Below the pieces are notes generated by a model, which saw nothing but the letters and a program-made list of their open reading frames with translations, had not been told where the DNA came from and did no database searches. A stretch of 64,000 nt of DNA from Bacteroidota bacterium (GTDB lineage: Bacteria > Bacteroidota > Bacteroidia > Flavobacteriales > Weeksellaceae): contig JAEWOR010000019.1 of assembly GCA_023399595.1 (NCBI GenBank), forward strand, positions 30,799-94,798, given 5' to 3'. The translations under genes were made by a program, and so were the position numbers. Shown piece by piece: positions 52,508 to 61,806 of the stretch (position 1 is the stretch's first letter; every line of letters starts with the position of its first letter).

Positions 52508-53498
52508 TTTAAAAAAATACATTTTTACAATATTTATTTTATTCACAACATTAGTACAATGTAAAGAAAGTAATAGTAAAAAAACTGATTTTACTAAAAA
52601 TATTGTAGCTAATGAAAATGTATATCAATATGCTGAAGTAAATTTTGATAAAAAAAGTAATTATACAGGTGAAATCAAATCATTAGAAATTAAATTTCAA
52701 AAATTTAATTTTATTTTTAATTTAATAGAAGATAGAACATATCTCCAATATAATTTCAATAACAGTTTGTTGTCCAATTGGGAACAAGTATCTTATAATT
52801 TTAGTTATGAAAGTTCATTTCAAATTGCTGAAAATGAAGTAAAAATATTATATAATAATAAAAAAAATAAAGGATATTTGTTATTACCAGGCTATACAAA
52901 TGAATATCCAATCTATAATGTCTATGAATTTAATGAAAAAGAGATTAGCTACAAAACCAATATTTCACTTAATCAATTTAATTGTTTAAATGAAAAAACT
53001 GAGATTAAAGCCTCTGAAACATTTAATAAACTTGACTTCGGTGTATATGATAATTCAAATAAGTTAAGATGCCATTTTACACAAATAGAAAAAGATGAGT
53101 TAATTAAGAAAAATGAAAACATTGATATTCAAAAAATTACTCAATCTTTATCTAAAAAAAATGATTATCTAAAACTTTTAGATAAGAATGTTGAGTATTT
53201 TGCTCAAGATGATAAGCTTGATGATTTTGGTATTAGTATTCAAAATAAAAATGATTCACTTATTTATACCGAAACTGGAGATATGGGAAAAATGTACAAT
53301 CAATTTTTATTAAAAACTATTAAGTTTGAAAATAATAAACTTCATTTACAAATTAAAGATATAATAACAGGATATGAAGGAGAAGCCTTAAAAAATTCTG
53401 AATTTGGTGTTCTAATTAATGACAATGGAAAGATATATTTTGAAAGTGACTATTTATTTTCGAAATATGGTGTAAGAAAAGTATTACTTTACAGATAG
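52491..53498 (+). CDS. Lipoprotein, candidate immunity protein (locus 2)
   Basis: 335 residues from the ATG at 52491 (an upstream start at 52482 adds three residues). Signal peptide with lipobox VQCKES. The mature part is Lys/Asn/Phe rich and beta-dominated (SLEIKFQKFNFIFNLIEDR, VSYNFSYESSFQIAENEVKI). No family recognised. The start lies inside the end of the 845-residue effector gene (17-bp overlap), the tight coupling expected for an effector/immunity pair. Export to the periplasm matches a target in the wall. Confidence 0.68.
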   Translation: MEKKNNLKKYIFTIFILFTTLVQCKESNSKKTDFTKNIVANENVYQYAEVNFDKKSNYTGEIKSLEIKFQKFNFIFNLIEDRTYLQYNFNNSLLSNWEQVSYNFSYESSFQIAENEVKILYNNKKNKGYLLLPGYTNEYPIYNVYEFNEKEISYKTNISLNQFNCLNEKTEIKASETFNKLDFGVYDNSNKLRCHFTQIEKDELIKKNENIDIQKITQSLSKKNDYLKLLDKNVEYFAQDDKLDDFGISIQNKNDSLIYTETGDMGKMYNQFLLKTIKFENNKLHLQIKDIITGYEGEALKNSEFGVLINDNGKIYFESDYLFSKYGVRKVLLYR

Positions 53499-53511
53499 TA
53501 GCATTAACCTA

Positions 53512-53670
53512 ATGAAATTACTTATATACACAATATTTTTCTCACTTTCTATACTTATTTCATGTCAAAGTAAAGAAGAGAAAAATAAAATTAATGATAC
53601 TTTAATTGCTAAAGTTGGGATTTCGCAAAGAAAAGACATAGCAATACTATTGCTAAAAATAATTTTTTAG
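53512..53670 (+). CDS. Very small lipoprotein or lipoprotein relic (52 aa)
   Basis: From ATG 53512: KLLIYTIFFSLSILISCQSK is a proper signal peptide with lipobox LISC (Cys18), followed by only about 34 residues with KEEKNKINDTLIAKVGISQR and a TAG. It may be the 5' end of a longer immunity-type lipoprotein gene whose remainder was lost before the IS remnant. It lies 13 bp after the preceding lipoprotein gene. Confidence 0.5.
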   Translation: MKLLIYTIFFSLSILISCQSKEEKNKINDTLIAKVGISQRKDIAILLLKIIF

Positions 53671-53698
53671 TTTTCATTGTGTGCTAAATTATTGATTA

Positions 53699-54223
53699 TT
53701 ATAAAAATTTTCTATCAAAACGACCTTCAGTAATATTGACTACTTCTCCTGCGGAATTTACCGCTTTGAAGCTAAAAGTACCCGAAACTATTTTGTTTAC
53801 TTTATCGAATCTAGTTATGGTTAGAATTCCTGTATTTGCTGAATCGGTATAAAAACCAATATTTAAATTAGGATTATAAAAACCACTGCCATTTCCCAAT
53901 ATAGGATAAGTTTGTGGAGTTAAATTTTGATTATCAGATATATTAATTACAATTTGACTATTTAAGTTATTGTATTGGTTAAGCACAATTTGAAGAGAAA
54001 ATGTATTTAATACGGGGTCTGTATTATAAGTAGTATTATTGCCACCAGGGTTTAAGTCGGGGCCTTCAATTTTAGCCACCCAAACTTGACCATTTACCAA
54101 TGCTCCACCTGTATTTTTGCCTTCTTGGGTGGCTGCAGGTAAGGTGTTTTCATCTTGCTTAGGGTCTCGGCAACCGTAGATAAGTAATACGGTGATAAAT
54201 AAAAGAAATAGTTTTTTCATCAT
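53699..54223 (-). CDS. DUF6252-like lipoprotein
   Basis: A 174-residue lipoprotein (signal peptide with YGC lipobox; Cys18). Features resemble a flavobacterial family annotated DUF6252: a G-A-LVNGQVWVA strand near residue 41 and the C-terminal FSFKAVNSAGEVVNITEGRFD. It is on the opposite strand to the rest of locus 2, next to the transposase remnant, so it may be an inserted cargo gene. Function is unknown. Confidence 0.72.
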   Translation of the reverse strand: MMKKLFLLFITVLLIYGCRDPKQDENTLPAATQEGKNTGGALVNGQVWVAKIEGPDLNPGGNNTTYNTDPVLNTFSLQIVLNQYNNLNSQIVINISDNQNLTPQTYPILGNGSGFYNPNLNIGFYTDSANTGILTITRFDKVNKIVSGTFSFKAVNSAGEVVNITEGRFDRKFL

Positions 54224-54312
54224 AAATTATTTATTTTAAAAGTAAAAAAATATTATAAAAAACATAAAATTAAATGAAATTTTTGTAAAATTATATGTAT
54301 ATCCGTTTTTTA

Positions 54313-54855
54313 TCATACCGCTGTAATGTTAGCAATAATGAGCCTTTCGAAGAGCTTGTCTTCAAAATATCTTCGATTTAGTTTGTAGATAAACTCGTTG
54401 AGATACAGTTGAAGATACTTTCTTTTGATTTTATGATAATTTCCCAATAGATTCCTTTTTGCGTTGCTTATAGTAATACGAACCCATTTTAAGGTTTCTT
54501 CTGTGGTTTCTTTTGAGCTTTTTTCCGTCATATGAAGCTCTACAAAATCAGCAATATCAACGTAAGAAGTACTTTTATCGGCGAAAACAATACTTTGATT
54601 ATCAATTGATTATTTTATGGTTTCAGTGATTGATTCTCCATCATGACCATCCAAAACCTTAGCTTTAAAATAACGAACTTGCTTTTCCTTTTTGCCTGTT
54701 TCAATATCTTCTAAAAAGGTACTCTCTGCCATCATTGCAACATTTTGCTTACCAACAGCTCCTTTGCTACGAATTCCCTTTTGCTGTTCGATTTGACCAG
54801 ATTCCACACTAAAGTAAGCCTCATCAAACTCTATCATTCCTTCTTGCGTATATTT
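54313..54855 (-). mobile_element. IS1595-family (ISXO2-like) transposase remnant
   Basis: On the minus strand a frame from about 54855 to 54313 reads PKYTQEGMIEFDEAYFS, KGIRSKGAVGKQNVAMMAES, then VRYFKAKVLDGHDGESI. An in-frame TAA (54612-54610) interrupts it before NQSIVFADKSTSYVDIADFV, and SNAKRNLLGNYHKIKRKYLQ and LNEFIYKLNRRYFEDKLFER follow to the end. This is the catalytic DDE-type core of IS1595 transposases. The N-terminal zinc-ribbon part is missing, and the deletion end coincides with the 5' end of the 753-residue effector gene. The element is dead. No second inverted repeat is available to define its ends. Confidence 0.8.
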
Positions 54856-57116
54856 TGGATGATAATCCTAAATATAAATGGACAATAAAAAGAAAATACA
54901 AAGGTGCTTGGAAAGATATTACTAAACACCCACAGAAAACAGGTATTTCCGCACCATTTAATTTCGGACCTCAGGTTGTGGGTGAACAATTCTTATTAGA
55001 AGTTTTCAAGGAAACAAAAAATATTTTCACACAGAAGAATGAAACTCATAAAATGGGCGAAATTATTGTAATTCCTAAATCTAGCAAAGAACCTAAAATC
55101 ACCAAAGTTGTGCTCTTTAATAAAGGAGCTAGAGATGTTAATAAAGCCAATTATACTGATAAATTAATTGCGAGAGCTTATTGTGTTGGGATGTTTAATA
55201 AAACGATCAACTTTCATTTATGGGAAGATGATGCAACTGGTGGAGGTCATAATGCCACTATTAACAAAAACAATCGCCATAACAGAGCTTATCCAGCAAG
55301 AGTAAATGTTGATGGAATTGCAGAAGCCGAAATCTCTTTGAGTGCAGATCAAAATGTTTTAAAACAAATTGCCAACAGAATGATGATGAGAGGCGATTCA
55401 AGTGAAGGAGCTTTCCATGAGTTTTATGTAACTGCAAGTTATATGGGTAAAATATTAAATGCTAACCAAACCAATGTAGAAGTAGCAAATCCAGATTATA
55501 AAATTCCTAAACCACAAAGAACCTCAACAACAAATTCTCCACAAAGAACAACTACAACACCTCCATCACAACCTCAAAAACAGGAAGAAAATTTATTAGC
55601 AAAGTCTATTAATTTTGTTGTAGATGCTGTAATAGGAGCTTTTGAAACTCCAGAGAAAACTAGAACCGCTTCGAGTGTGGGGCATTCTCAAACACAGCAA
55701 CCAACTGATGGTAAATGTCCTAATTGTGAGAAAGATATTATTTTAGAACAGATTAAAGCTATTTGTGTAAGTAAAAAAAATAAAAAAGGAATAGAAACCT
55801 GTTTAGTTAAAGATGATACATTTATTAAAGCCGCCTTACCTTTTTTAAATAAATATAGAAAAAAAGCTGATATAAATTCATGTATAACAAAAGCACATTT
55901 TATTGCTCAAATATGTCAAGAAACAAAGTTTTATGATTTACAAGAAGGATTTAAATATACTAATCCTGAAAGAATGAGAAAACTATTTTATTCATATTTT
56001 AAGCAATTTGGAGAACTAGAAAAGCAGCAAGCTGAAGCAAAAAGATTATCTGATTTATCTCTTGATTCTAAAAATTGGAAAACAGTTGCTAATGCAATTT
56101 ATGGTAAAACTCATCCTAATGGCAAAAATAATACAGATAAAGATGATGGTTGGAGATATAGTGGCAAAGGATATAAACAAATTACTTGGAGAGATAATTA
56201 TAATAAAGTTCAAAAAACGGCTAAAAACACATTTGGAAAAGATATTACATGGCTAGATGGTGATAATCCATACAAATTAGTTAATAATCAAGAAGATGCT
56301 ATTTTATCCGCATTAGCTTTTTGGAAACAAAACAGTATTAGTAATGTAGCAACAGAAATAAGTGATTCATCTGTAAAAAATGTTACATTACTGATTAATC
56401 CAGGTTTAGCAGGTTATGATGAAAGAGTACGTTATTTTAAGAAAGCTGTGGAAATATTACAAGTAGAAAAGTGCAAACCAAAAGGAAAATTAAATGATCG
56501 TAATGAAAAAAGTACTGTTGTTATTGTATCTGGAACAGATACAAAAATTGAAAAAGACCCTTATAAACCAAATGAATTTTCTTGGGTAATGTATAAAACT
56601 AGTGTTTTCAAAAATATGTCTTTGAAAACATATTATGACTTAGAAAAAAGCAATAGTTTACCTGAAGCGGATTATATAACTTATTTAAGTAGAGACACAC
56701 ACCAAACCTCAACAACTAAAGGTGAAATTCTCGAACATTCAAATAAGAGATTTGGAAAATATAATGAGATACCTCCTGGCGATTATTTTCTTGTACCAGG
56801 CATTAGCGGTCAAAAATATAAAATATATGTAATAGATTCTGAAAGTAAATCCGCAGCAGCAGAAAATGGAATTGACGGTCCAGATGGCTCTCGTGGAGGT
56901 GTTGCACTACATCATTATTGTCCGAGATTTTCGGTAGGCTGTTTTACTTTTAACTCAGGAGCTGATAAAACACCTGTGCAAGAATTAATTGATAATCTAC
57001 CTGATTTACCTATAGGTGATAAAAAGCCAGTACACTTTATTGTTAAACCAAGAAAAGTAAAGGAAACTACTTGGGATAATTCAAATTATGGAACTAAAAA
57101 ATGGATAGGAATTTAA
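54855..57116 (+). CDS. Effector: 5'-truncated delivery region, GH19 lysozyme/chitinase, L,D-transpeptidase-like tail (locus 2)
   Basis: 753 residues from a TTG at 54855; no ATG in frame precedes it and the first about 35 residues of the shared delivery region are missing, replaced by the transposase remnant. Residues 78-212 match the second shared domain (DVNKANYTDKLIARAYCVG, LWEDDATGGGHNATINKNN). A Thr/Pro/Gln linker follows (about 215-245). About 310-540 is a GH19 domain: HFIAQICQETKFYDLQEGFK (catalytic Glu), WRYSGKGYKQITWRDNYNKV. The C-terminal 575-753 has GGVALHHYCPRFSVGCFTF, similar to the H-x(n)-S-x-G-C active site of L,D-transpeptidase/Tlde1-type domains. Next gene is an SH3 lipoprotein. 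Whether the truncated start is still translated is uncertain. Confidence 0.72.
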   Translation: MDDNPKYKWTIKRKYKGAWKDITKHPQKTGISAPFNFGPQVVGEQFLLEVFKETKNIFTQKNETHKMGEIIVIPKSSKEPKITKVVLFNKGARDVNKANYTDKLIARAYCVGMFNKTINFHLWEDDATGGGHNATINKNNRHNRAYPARVNVDGIAEAEISLSADQNVLKQIANRMMMRGDSSEGAFHEFYVTASYMGKILNANQTNVEVANPDYKIPKPQRTSTTNSPQRTTTTPPSQPQKQEENLLAKSINFVVDAVIGAFETPEKTRTASSVGHSQTQQPTDGKCPNCEKDIILEQIKAICVSKKNKKGIETCLVKDDTFIKAALPFLNKYRKKADINSCITKAHFIAQICQETKFYDLQEGFKYTNPERMRKLFYSYFKQFGELEKQQAEAKRLSDLSLDSKNWKTVANAIYGKTHPNGKNNTDKDDGWRYSGKGYKQITWRDNYNKVQKTAKNTFGKDITWLDGDNPYKLVNNQEDAILSALAFWKQNSISNVATEISDSSVKNVTLLINPGLAGYDERVRYFKKAVEILQVEKCKPKGKLNDRNEKSTVVIVSGTDTKIEKDPYKPNEFSWVMYKTSVFKNMSLKTYYDLEKSNSLPEADYITYLSRDTHQTSTTKGEILEHSNKRFGKYNEIPPGDYFLVPGISGQKYKIYVIDSESKSAAAENGIDGPDGSRGGVALHHYCPRFSVGCFTFNSGADKTPVQELIDNLPDLPIGDKKPVHFIVKPRKVKETTWDNSNYGTKKWIGI

Positions 57117-57129
57117 AATAATTATAAAT

Positions 57130-58278
57130 ATGAAACACATTGTAATTTCTAGCATTATATTTTTATCACTTTTTATTTCTTGTAATGGTCAAGATAAAAA
57201 AAGTGAGCTTCAACAAATAAAAAATAATAAAAAAATGAATTCACTTAAACAAGCTCCTTATAATATATCCGATGAAGGTGACGGAACAAAATCAAACTAT
57301 GATAATCTCTCTATTGAGTTTATTAATAAAGCAAAAAAAATACTAGAACGAAGAAGATTTCAATTCCCCAATGAGGAAAATTTTAATCAAAAAATATTAG
57401 AAGTGTATGGCTTTAATTTGAAAGAATATAAAAATTCTATTTTTGCCTTACAACCATCAATGTTTCCAGAAGTAGCTATAAGAAAAGAAAATTTTATTTT
57501 TTTGCAGGATGCTAATGCTAATGCACCAGATTTTCTAAATCCTGAATTACTATATCATTATAATTCATACATCTTCTATAAAACTCCTGTTTCATTCGTT
57601 TGGTTACAATCCAACTCTCCAGAAGTTTTAAAAAACTTAGTAGTACATTATGGTTACAATAAAGACAAAAAATTAGTAGAAACCATATTTAAAAAATTTG
57701 ATTTTAACAGTCTTTCAAATGTTGAAGAATTAATTTTTAAAGAATCAGATTCTAAGAAAACATTAAAGAAACAAATCTTTGATGATATAGAAGAATATGT
57801 TTACAAAGGACGTGTTGAAGATTTTTCTTATGCAAAAGAAGGGATGGGATATATTAAAATTGGAGATATAATAACCAAAATAAATTCTTCACCACAAGAA
57901 TATCTTGAACCAGAGAAAACAATCGCTTTTTTATTTGAAAGAGAACTTAGAGTTGGAATACAAGGAGATATTGAAAGTTATATAAATAAATATCCTAGAT
58001 ACCAATCAGATTTAGAAAAGAATAATTTTTATAATTTCTCTACTCTAAAAGATTATGTAAAATATATTTATCAAAAAACCGAAGATGATAATATATATAT
58101 AATTAGTGATCCTGACGGTTACACCAATCTCAGAAAAAATAAAAATACCTCATCAGAAATTTTACAAAAAATAAAATCTGGAGAAAAGATTGATGTTTTA
58201 GATCAAACTGGTGATTGGTGGTTCATTCAAACAAAAGATGGTAAAAAGGGCTATGTTCATAAAAGTAGAATAAAATAA
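57130..58278 (+). CDS. SH3-domain lipoprotein, candidate immunity protein (locus 2)
   Basis: 382 residues with lipobox FISC (Cys18). Middle region: LYHYNSYIFYKTPVSFVWLQ, VLKNLVVHYGYNKDKKLVET. Residues about 322-382 are an SH3 domain (DPDGYTNLRKNKNTSSEILQ, GYVHKSRIK), paralogous to the end of the 245-residue lipoprotein at 14715. It begins 14 bp after the GH19 effector gene. SH3 and wall binding fits shielding of peptidoglycan from the effector, by inference. Confidence 0.75.
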   Translation: MKHIVISSIIFLSLFISCNGQDKKSELQQIKNNKKMNSLKQAPYNISDEGDGTKSNYDNLSIEFINKAKKILERRRFQFPNEENFNQKILEVYGFNLKEYKNSIFALQPSMFPEVAIRKENFIFLQDANANAPDFLNPELLYHYNSYIFYKTPVSFVWLQSNSPEVLKNLVVHYGYNKDKKLVETIFKKFDFNSLSNVEELIFKESDSKKTLKKQIFDDIEEYVYKGRVEDFSYAKEGMGYIKIGDIITKINSSPQEYLEPEKTIAFLFERELRVGIQGDIESYINKYPRYQSDLEKNNFYNFSTLKDYVKYIYQKTEDDNIYIISDPDGYTNLRKNKNTSSEILQKIKSGEKIDVLDQTGDWWFIQTKDGKKGYVHKSRIK

Positions 58279-58286
58279 ATATTTTT

Positions 58287-59477
58287 GGAAATCAAAATCC
58301 TATAGCAGGAAAACACGAATACTATACTTTTACAGATTTCATACAAATGTTTGAAACCCCAGATATACAATATGTGTGGGCAATTTGGAAAAAAAAGAAA
58401 ACAGGAAATTGGATTAATATCACTGAGAAACCACCGAAATATACCAAAAGAGCTTCTTTTATTTTTGGTGAAAAAGTAATTGGTGAAGAATTTAGATTGG
58501 AGATTTACAAAGCCAATAAAAAAATGCTTACTAATGAATGGGAAGCTAAAAAAATGGGCGAAATTTTTGTGATTCCCACAAATTCTAAAACACCAAAAAT
58601 TACAAAAATTGCACTATTTAATAGAGGTGCAAAAGATATTAACAAAGCTAGTTACAGAGATACTTTAATTGCTAGAGCACATTGTGTTGCGATGTTTAAT
58701 CAGGAAGTTGAATTTAATTTATGGGAAGATGATGCAGCAGGTGGTGGTCATAATGCTGAAATCAATAAAAACAACAAAGCTCCAAGAACATACAAAGCCA
58801 AAGTAAATGAAAATGGAATTGCCGAAGCTAAAATTTCGTTGTCTGCTGATGAAAGAATTCTAAGACAGATTGCTAATAAATATATGATGAAAGGAGATAC
58901 TGATGAAGGTGCCAATCATGAATACTATGTTACAGCCAGTTATTCTGGAAAAATACAAAAAGCAAGTCAGGTAAATGTAAGCGTTACCAATCCGGATAAC
59001 AGACCGAAACCAAAAGCCGACACTCCAAAATTCCCTGCTGGAAATACTGGAAATGGAGCTGCTCGCCAACCTGACCCTGCGGGAAATATACATGATGCTT
59101 ATTTTGTTAACAACCAAGGACAACAATTATCAAAAGTTAGTGTTGGAGAACATGTTAAAATAAGAATTTTGTCTAGAAATATGATAGGCAAAAGAATTCA
59201 GTATGTAGTTTGGGAATATGATGCTACTTCTAATGATGAAGTTTACAGAAGTGGAGTAATGAAAATTGTTGCAGACTCTTGTGATACGGGTGGTTTTGTG
59301 ATTTCAGAAAATATTTTTGATAAGGGAATAGATTTAGGAAGCATTGATGCAGATGCCAAAAAACAAAATTATTTTATAGAAATTATTTCTTTCGACACTT
59401 CAAATACTTCTAAAAAATTTGGAATAACCGAAGAAGGGTTAATGACTGTAGAAAAAGCTAAAAGTCCTGCGATGGTG
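58287..59477 (+). repeat. 1,191-bp direct repeat, copy 2 (delivery region)
   Basis: The second copy of 49979-51169. Homology starts within two codons of where the first copy has its ATG; here the ATG codon reads AAT. Homology ends where the two effectors switch to different catalytic tails. Confidence 0.92.
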
Positions 59478-60926
59478 CAGAGTTCTCCTGCACCAAACAC
59501 AAATAATTGTGGAGGTAAATTCTGTATTAAAAAAGGAGATAAAAACGAATTAATAAGGGAAATAAATATCAGATTAGCTGGATTTGGAGGGAATGTACCA
59601 ACAGATGAGTTTACAGATAGAACTGAGAAAATGATAAAACAATTTCAAAGAGATTATATGAAAGTTCCTGAAACGGGAAAAATCTGCGGAAATGTTTTAA
59701 GAGCCATTGATGAGTTTCAGAATAAATTTTCAGTTGATTTTAATGAAATAAAATGCAAATGTAAAAATTGTACTGGGTTTGGTGATGGCTCTAATAAAGG
59801 AAAATATTTAAAAGGAGGAGAAGAAGCTCATCACAGATATGAATACCCAGGTGTTCATCGTTCATTATTGTGGGCTTTAAGAGCAGTAAAATTTTACATG
59901 GTTATAAATGGAAAATATCAATTCAATAAAGTTAATTCAGGCTATAGATGCAGGTTTCATGAAGAATACAAAAAGAAGCCTACAACAAACCACATGGGAA
60001 AAGCATTAGATATTCACTTTAATAAAAATGGAGTACGAACGAGGTTAACAGCAGATATGGAGGATATAAGGTTAAATATTTATAATAAATATCTTGGAGC
60101 TAAATGGGACTGGAAAGAAAAGAATATTTTTAATTTGGAATCAACAAAAATAGGTGCGACAACATGGGTTCATTATGATGTAAGAGAATTTGATACCATT
60201 TATTTAGATGATAAATATTTTGTGAAAAATGTATCTGAATTAAACGGAGAAAATATTATATCAATGGCAGACCGTCTTGGTTATAAAAATACATGTTTGT
60301 GCTACGCTACTTTTACATCTCAGAAAAATGAAGTTAAGGAAACTACAAATAAATCTAAGTGGTCACATTCAGAATTTGCAAATTTAATCGCTAAAGAAGA
60401 ATCCCGCGATAATTACAATATTTGTAATCAAACAAAGGGAGGTTTGAAAATAATAAATAACTTAAAAATTGTCGATTTTACAATAAAAGAAATACAAGAA
60501 AAACAAAAAAATAGAGATGTTTTTGCTGTTGGGAGATATCAATTAATTCCTGATACATTGAATATTGCAGTTAATAGTTTAGGACTAGACACCAACAAAA
60601 AATTTGACGAAGAAATGCAAGATAAAATTTTTGATGAATACTTAATTAAAGTAAGAAGATCTAAAGTTATAAGTTTTCTTGAAGGAAATGGTAATGTTGA
60701 AGATGCAATGTATTCACTAGCTCAAGAATGGGCAAGCATAGGCGTTGAAAAAGGTAAACGTATAAGTGATAAAGTTATCAAAAAAGATAAAAAAATAGTT
60801 AAAAGAATTGTGAGATACGCAGAAGGGGGAGAATCTTATTATGCAGGTGATGGATTAAATAAATCTCACATTACACCAGAGCAAATAAAAACAGCACTAA
60901 TAAATTCAAAAGATGCAAACAAATAA
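58347..60926 (+). CDS. Multidomain wall-hydrolase effector: delivery region, PG-binding, M15 peptidase, lysozyme-like (locus 2)
   Basis: 859 residues from the first ATG. Coding homology begins upstream at 58281 (IFGNQNPIAGKHEYYTFTDF) but no ATG, GTG or TTG is available there, so the start is uncertain. Residues about 1-380 are the shared delivery region. About 390-470 is a peptidoglycan-binding 1 repeat (REINIRLAGFGGNVPTDEFT, MIKQFQRDYMKVPETGKICG). About 475-640 is an M15 DD-peptidase-like domain: VNSGYRCRFHEE, TNHMGKALDIHF, TWVHYDVREFD carry the His/Asp/His zinc pattern. About 665-850 is a lysozyme-like domain (LIAKEESRDNYNICN with a Glu, FAVGRYQLIPDTL). Next genes are lipoproteins. Confidence 0.75.
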   Translation: MFETPDIQYVWAIWKKKKTGNWINITEKPPKYTKRASFIFGEKVIGEEFRLEIYKANKKMLTNEWEAKKMGEIFVIPTNSKTPKITKIALFNRGAKDINKASYRDTLIARAHCVAMFNQEVEFNLWEDDAAGGGHNAEINKNNKAPRTYKAKVNENGIAEAKISLSADERILRQIANKYMMKGDTDEGANHEYYVTASYSGKIQKASQVNVSVTNPDNRPKPKADTPKFPAGNTGNGAARQPDPAGNIHDAYFVNNQGQQLSKVSVGEHVKIRILSRNMIGKRIQYVVWEYDATSNDEVYRSGVMKIVADSCDTGGFVISENIFDKGIDLGSIDADAKKQNYFIEIISFDTSNTSKKFGITEEGLMTVEKAKSPAMVQSSPAPNTNNCGGKFCIKKGDKNELIREINIRLAGFGGNVPTDEFTDRTEKMIKQFQRDYMKVPETGKICGNVLRAIDEFQNKFSVDFNEIKCKCKNCTGFGDGSNKGKYLKGGEEAHHRYEYPGVHRSLLWALRAVKFYMVINGKYQFNKVNSGYRCRFHEEYKKKPTTNHMGKALDIHFNKNGVRTRLTADMEDIRLNIYNKYLGAKWDWKEKNIFNLESTKIGATTWVHYDVREFDTIYLDDKYFVKNVSELNGENIISMADRLGYKNTCLCYATFTSQKNEVKETTNKSKWSHSEFANLIAKEESRDNYNICNQTKGGLKIINNLKIVDFTIKEIQEKQKNRDVFAVGRYQLIPDTLNIAVNSLGLDTNKKFDEEMQDKIFDEYLIKVRRSKVISFLEGNGNVEDAMYSLAQEWASIGVEKGKRISDKVIKKDKKIVKRIVRYAEGGESYYAGDGLNKSHITPEQIKTALINSKDANK

Positions 60927-61806
60927 AATTTTAATTGTATATATTTTAACATTCCTATTGGTAGGATGCAAAAAAAATGTTAGTAACCACAATACTTCAA
61001 ATATTTTGGATACAAGCAAAATAAAAAAACCTGAAGTTTTAAATGGTAAAATTAATGATGTAGAAAAAGTTAATGAGAAATCATTTGTCATAAGCTGCGG
61101 AACTAGTTGTGCAATGACCTATACAGCAGAACAAATTATAAATAATAAATCTATTTTTAAAGTCAAATTTAATGTAGATAACTATATTAATGAAGAGTTA
61201 GTGGATACATACAAGGAGACTTATTCATTTGTTTATGATAAATCTAATAATATTTATAAAATTATTCTTGAAGGAACAAATCAAAATGCTTTAGAAACTC
61301 TTCCATCTGGAGCTAGACAGTCCTTTATAGAATTTAGTAAACAGTTATTAAAACCAACAACAAATACTAGTAATTATTTTAATTTTTCAAGTTCAATTTT
61401 GCCTTATAAAAAGAAAATTGACGTAAATAAAATTACATATAATTCAATGTTAGTAAGCAATGTAAATGGTTTATCTGAATTTGCTTGCGGTGAAAAAGAA
61501 GTAAGATATATTTCTTTAGACAAAAGAGAAAAAGTAAATATTATACTAATTCCCCAAGATTGTGGTGACATATCATATCGATTTTATTTAGTTTGTATTT
61601 ATAAAAATTCTGTTGTTTCCAATTTATATGTTGAAGGTGAATCTCATGAAACTGAAAGTGATGGTCCTGCTGAAAAAACAAATTTTACAATTGATAAGAA
61701 TTCTATATTAACTGTAAGTACAAAAAACAAAAATTTTGAAATTGGATTAAATGAAGAAAAAAAATATCGAATATCAGATACAGGTAAATTAGTAGAAATA
61801 AAATGA
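60913..61806 (+). CDS. Lipoprotein, candidate immunity protein (locus 2)
   Basis: 297 residues. Signal peptide LIVYILTFLLVGCKKN (lipobox Cys20). The mature part has EKSFVISCGTSCAMTYTAEQ and a charged C-terminal region. Its ATG lies inside the last codons of the M15-type effector gene (14-bp overlap), so it is translationally coupled. No known family is recognised. An immunity role is inference from position and export. Confidence 0.68.
   Translation: MQTNKILIVYILTFLLVGCKKNVSNHNTSNILDTSKIKKPEVLNGKINDVEKVNEKSFVISCGTSCAMTYTAEQIINNKSIFKVKFNVDNYINEELVDTYKETYSFVYDKSNNIYKIILEGTNQNALETLPSGARQSFIEFSKQLLKPTTNTSNYFNFSSSILPYKKKIDVNKITYNSMLVSNVNGLSEFACGEKEVRYISLDKREKVNIILIPQDCGDISYRFYLVCIYKNSVVSNLYVEGESHETESDGPAEKTNFTIDKNSILTVSTKNKNFEIGLNEEKKYRISDTGKLVEIK

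Noticed and set aside
54296..54306. Terminal inverted repeat of the IS1595 remnant
   Set aside because: ATGTATATCCG lies at the expected end, but the opposite end is deleted, so pairing cannot be tested.
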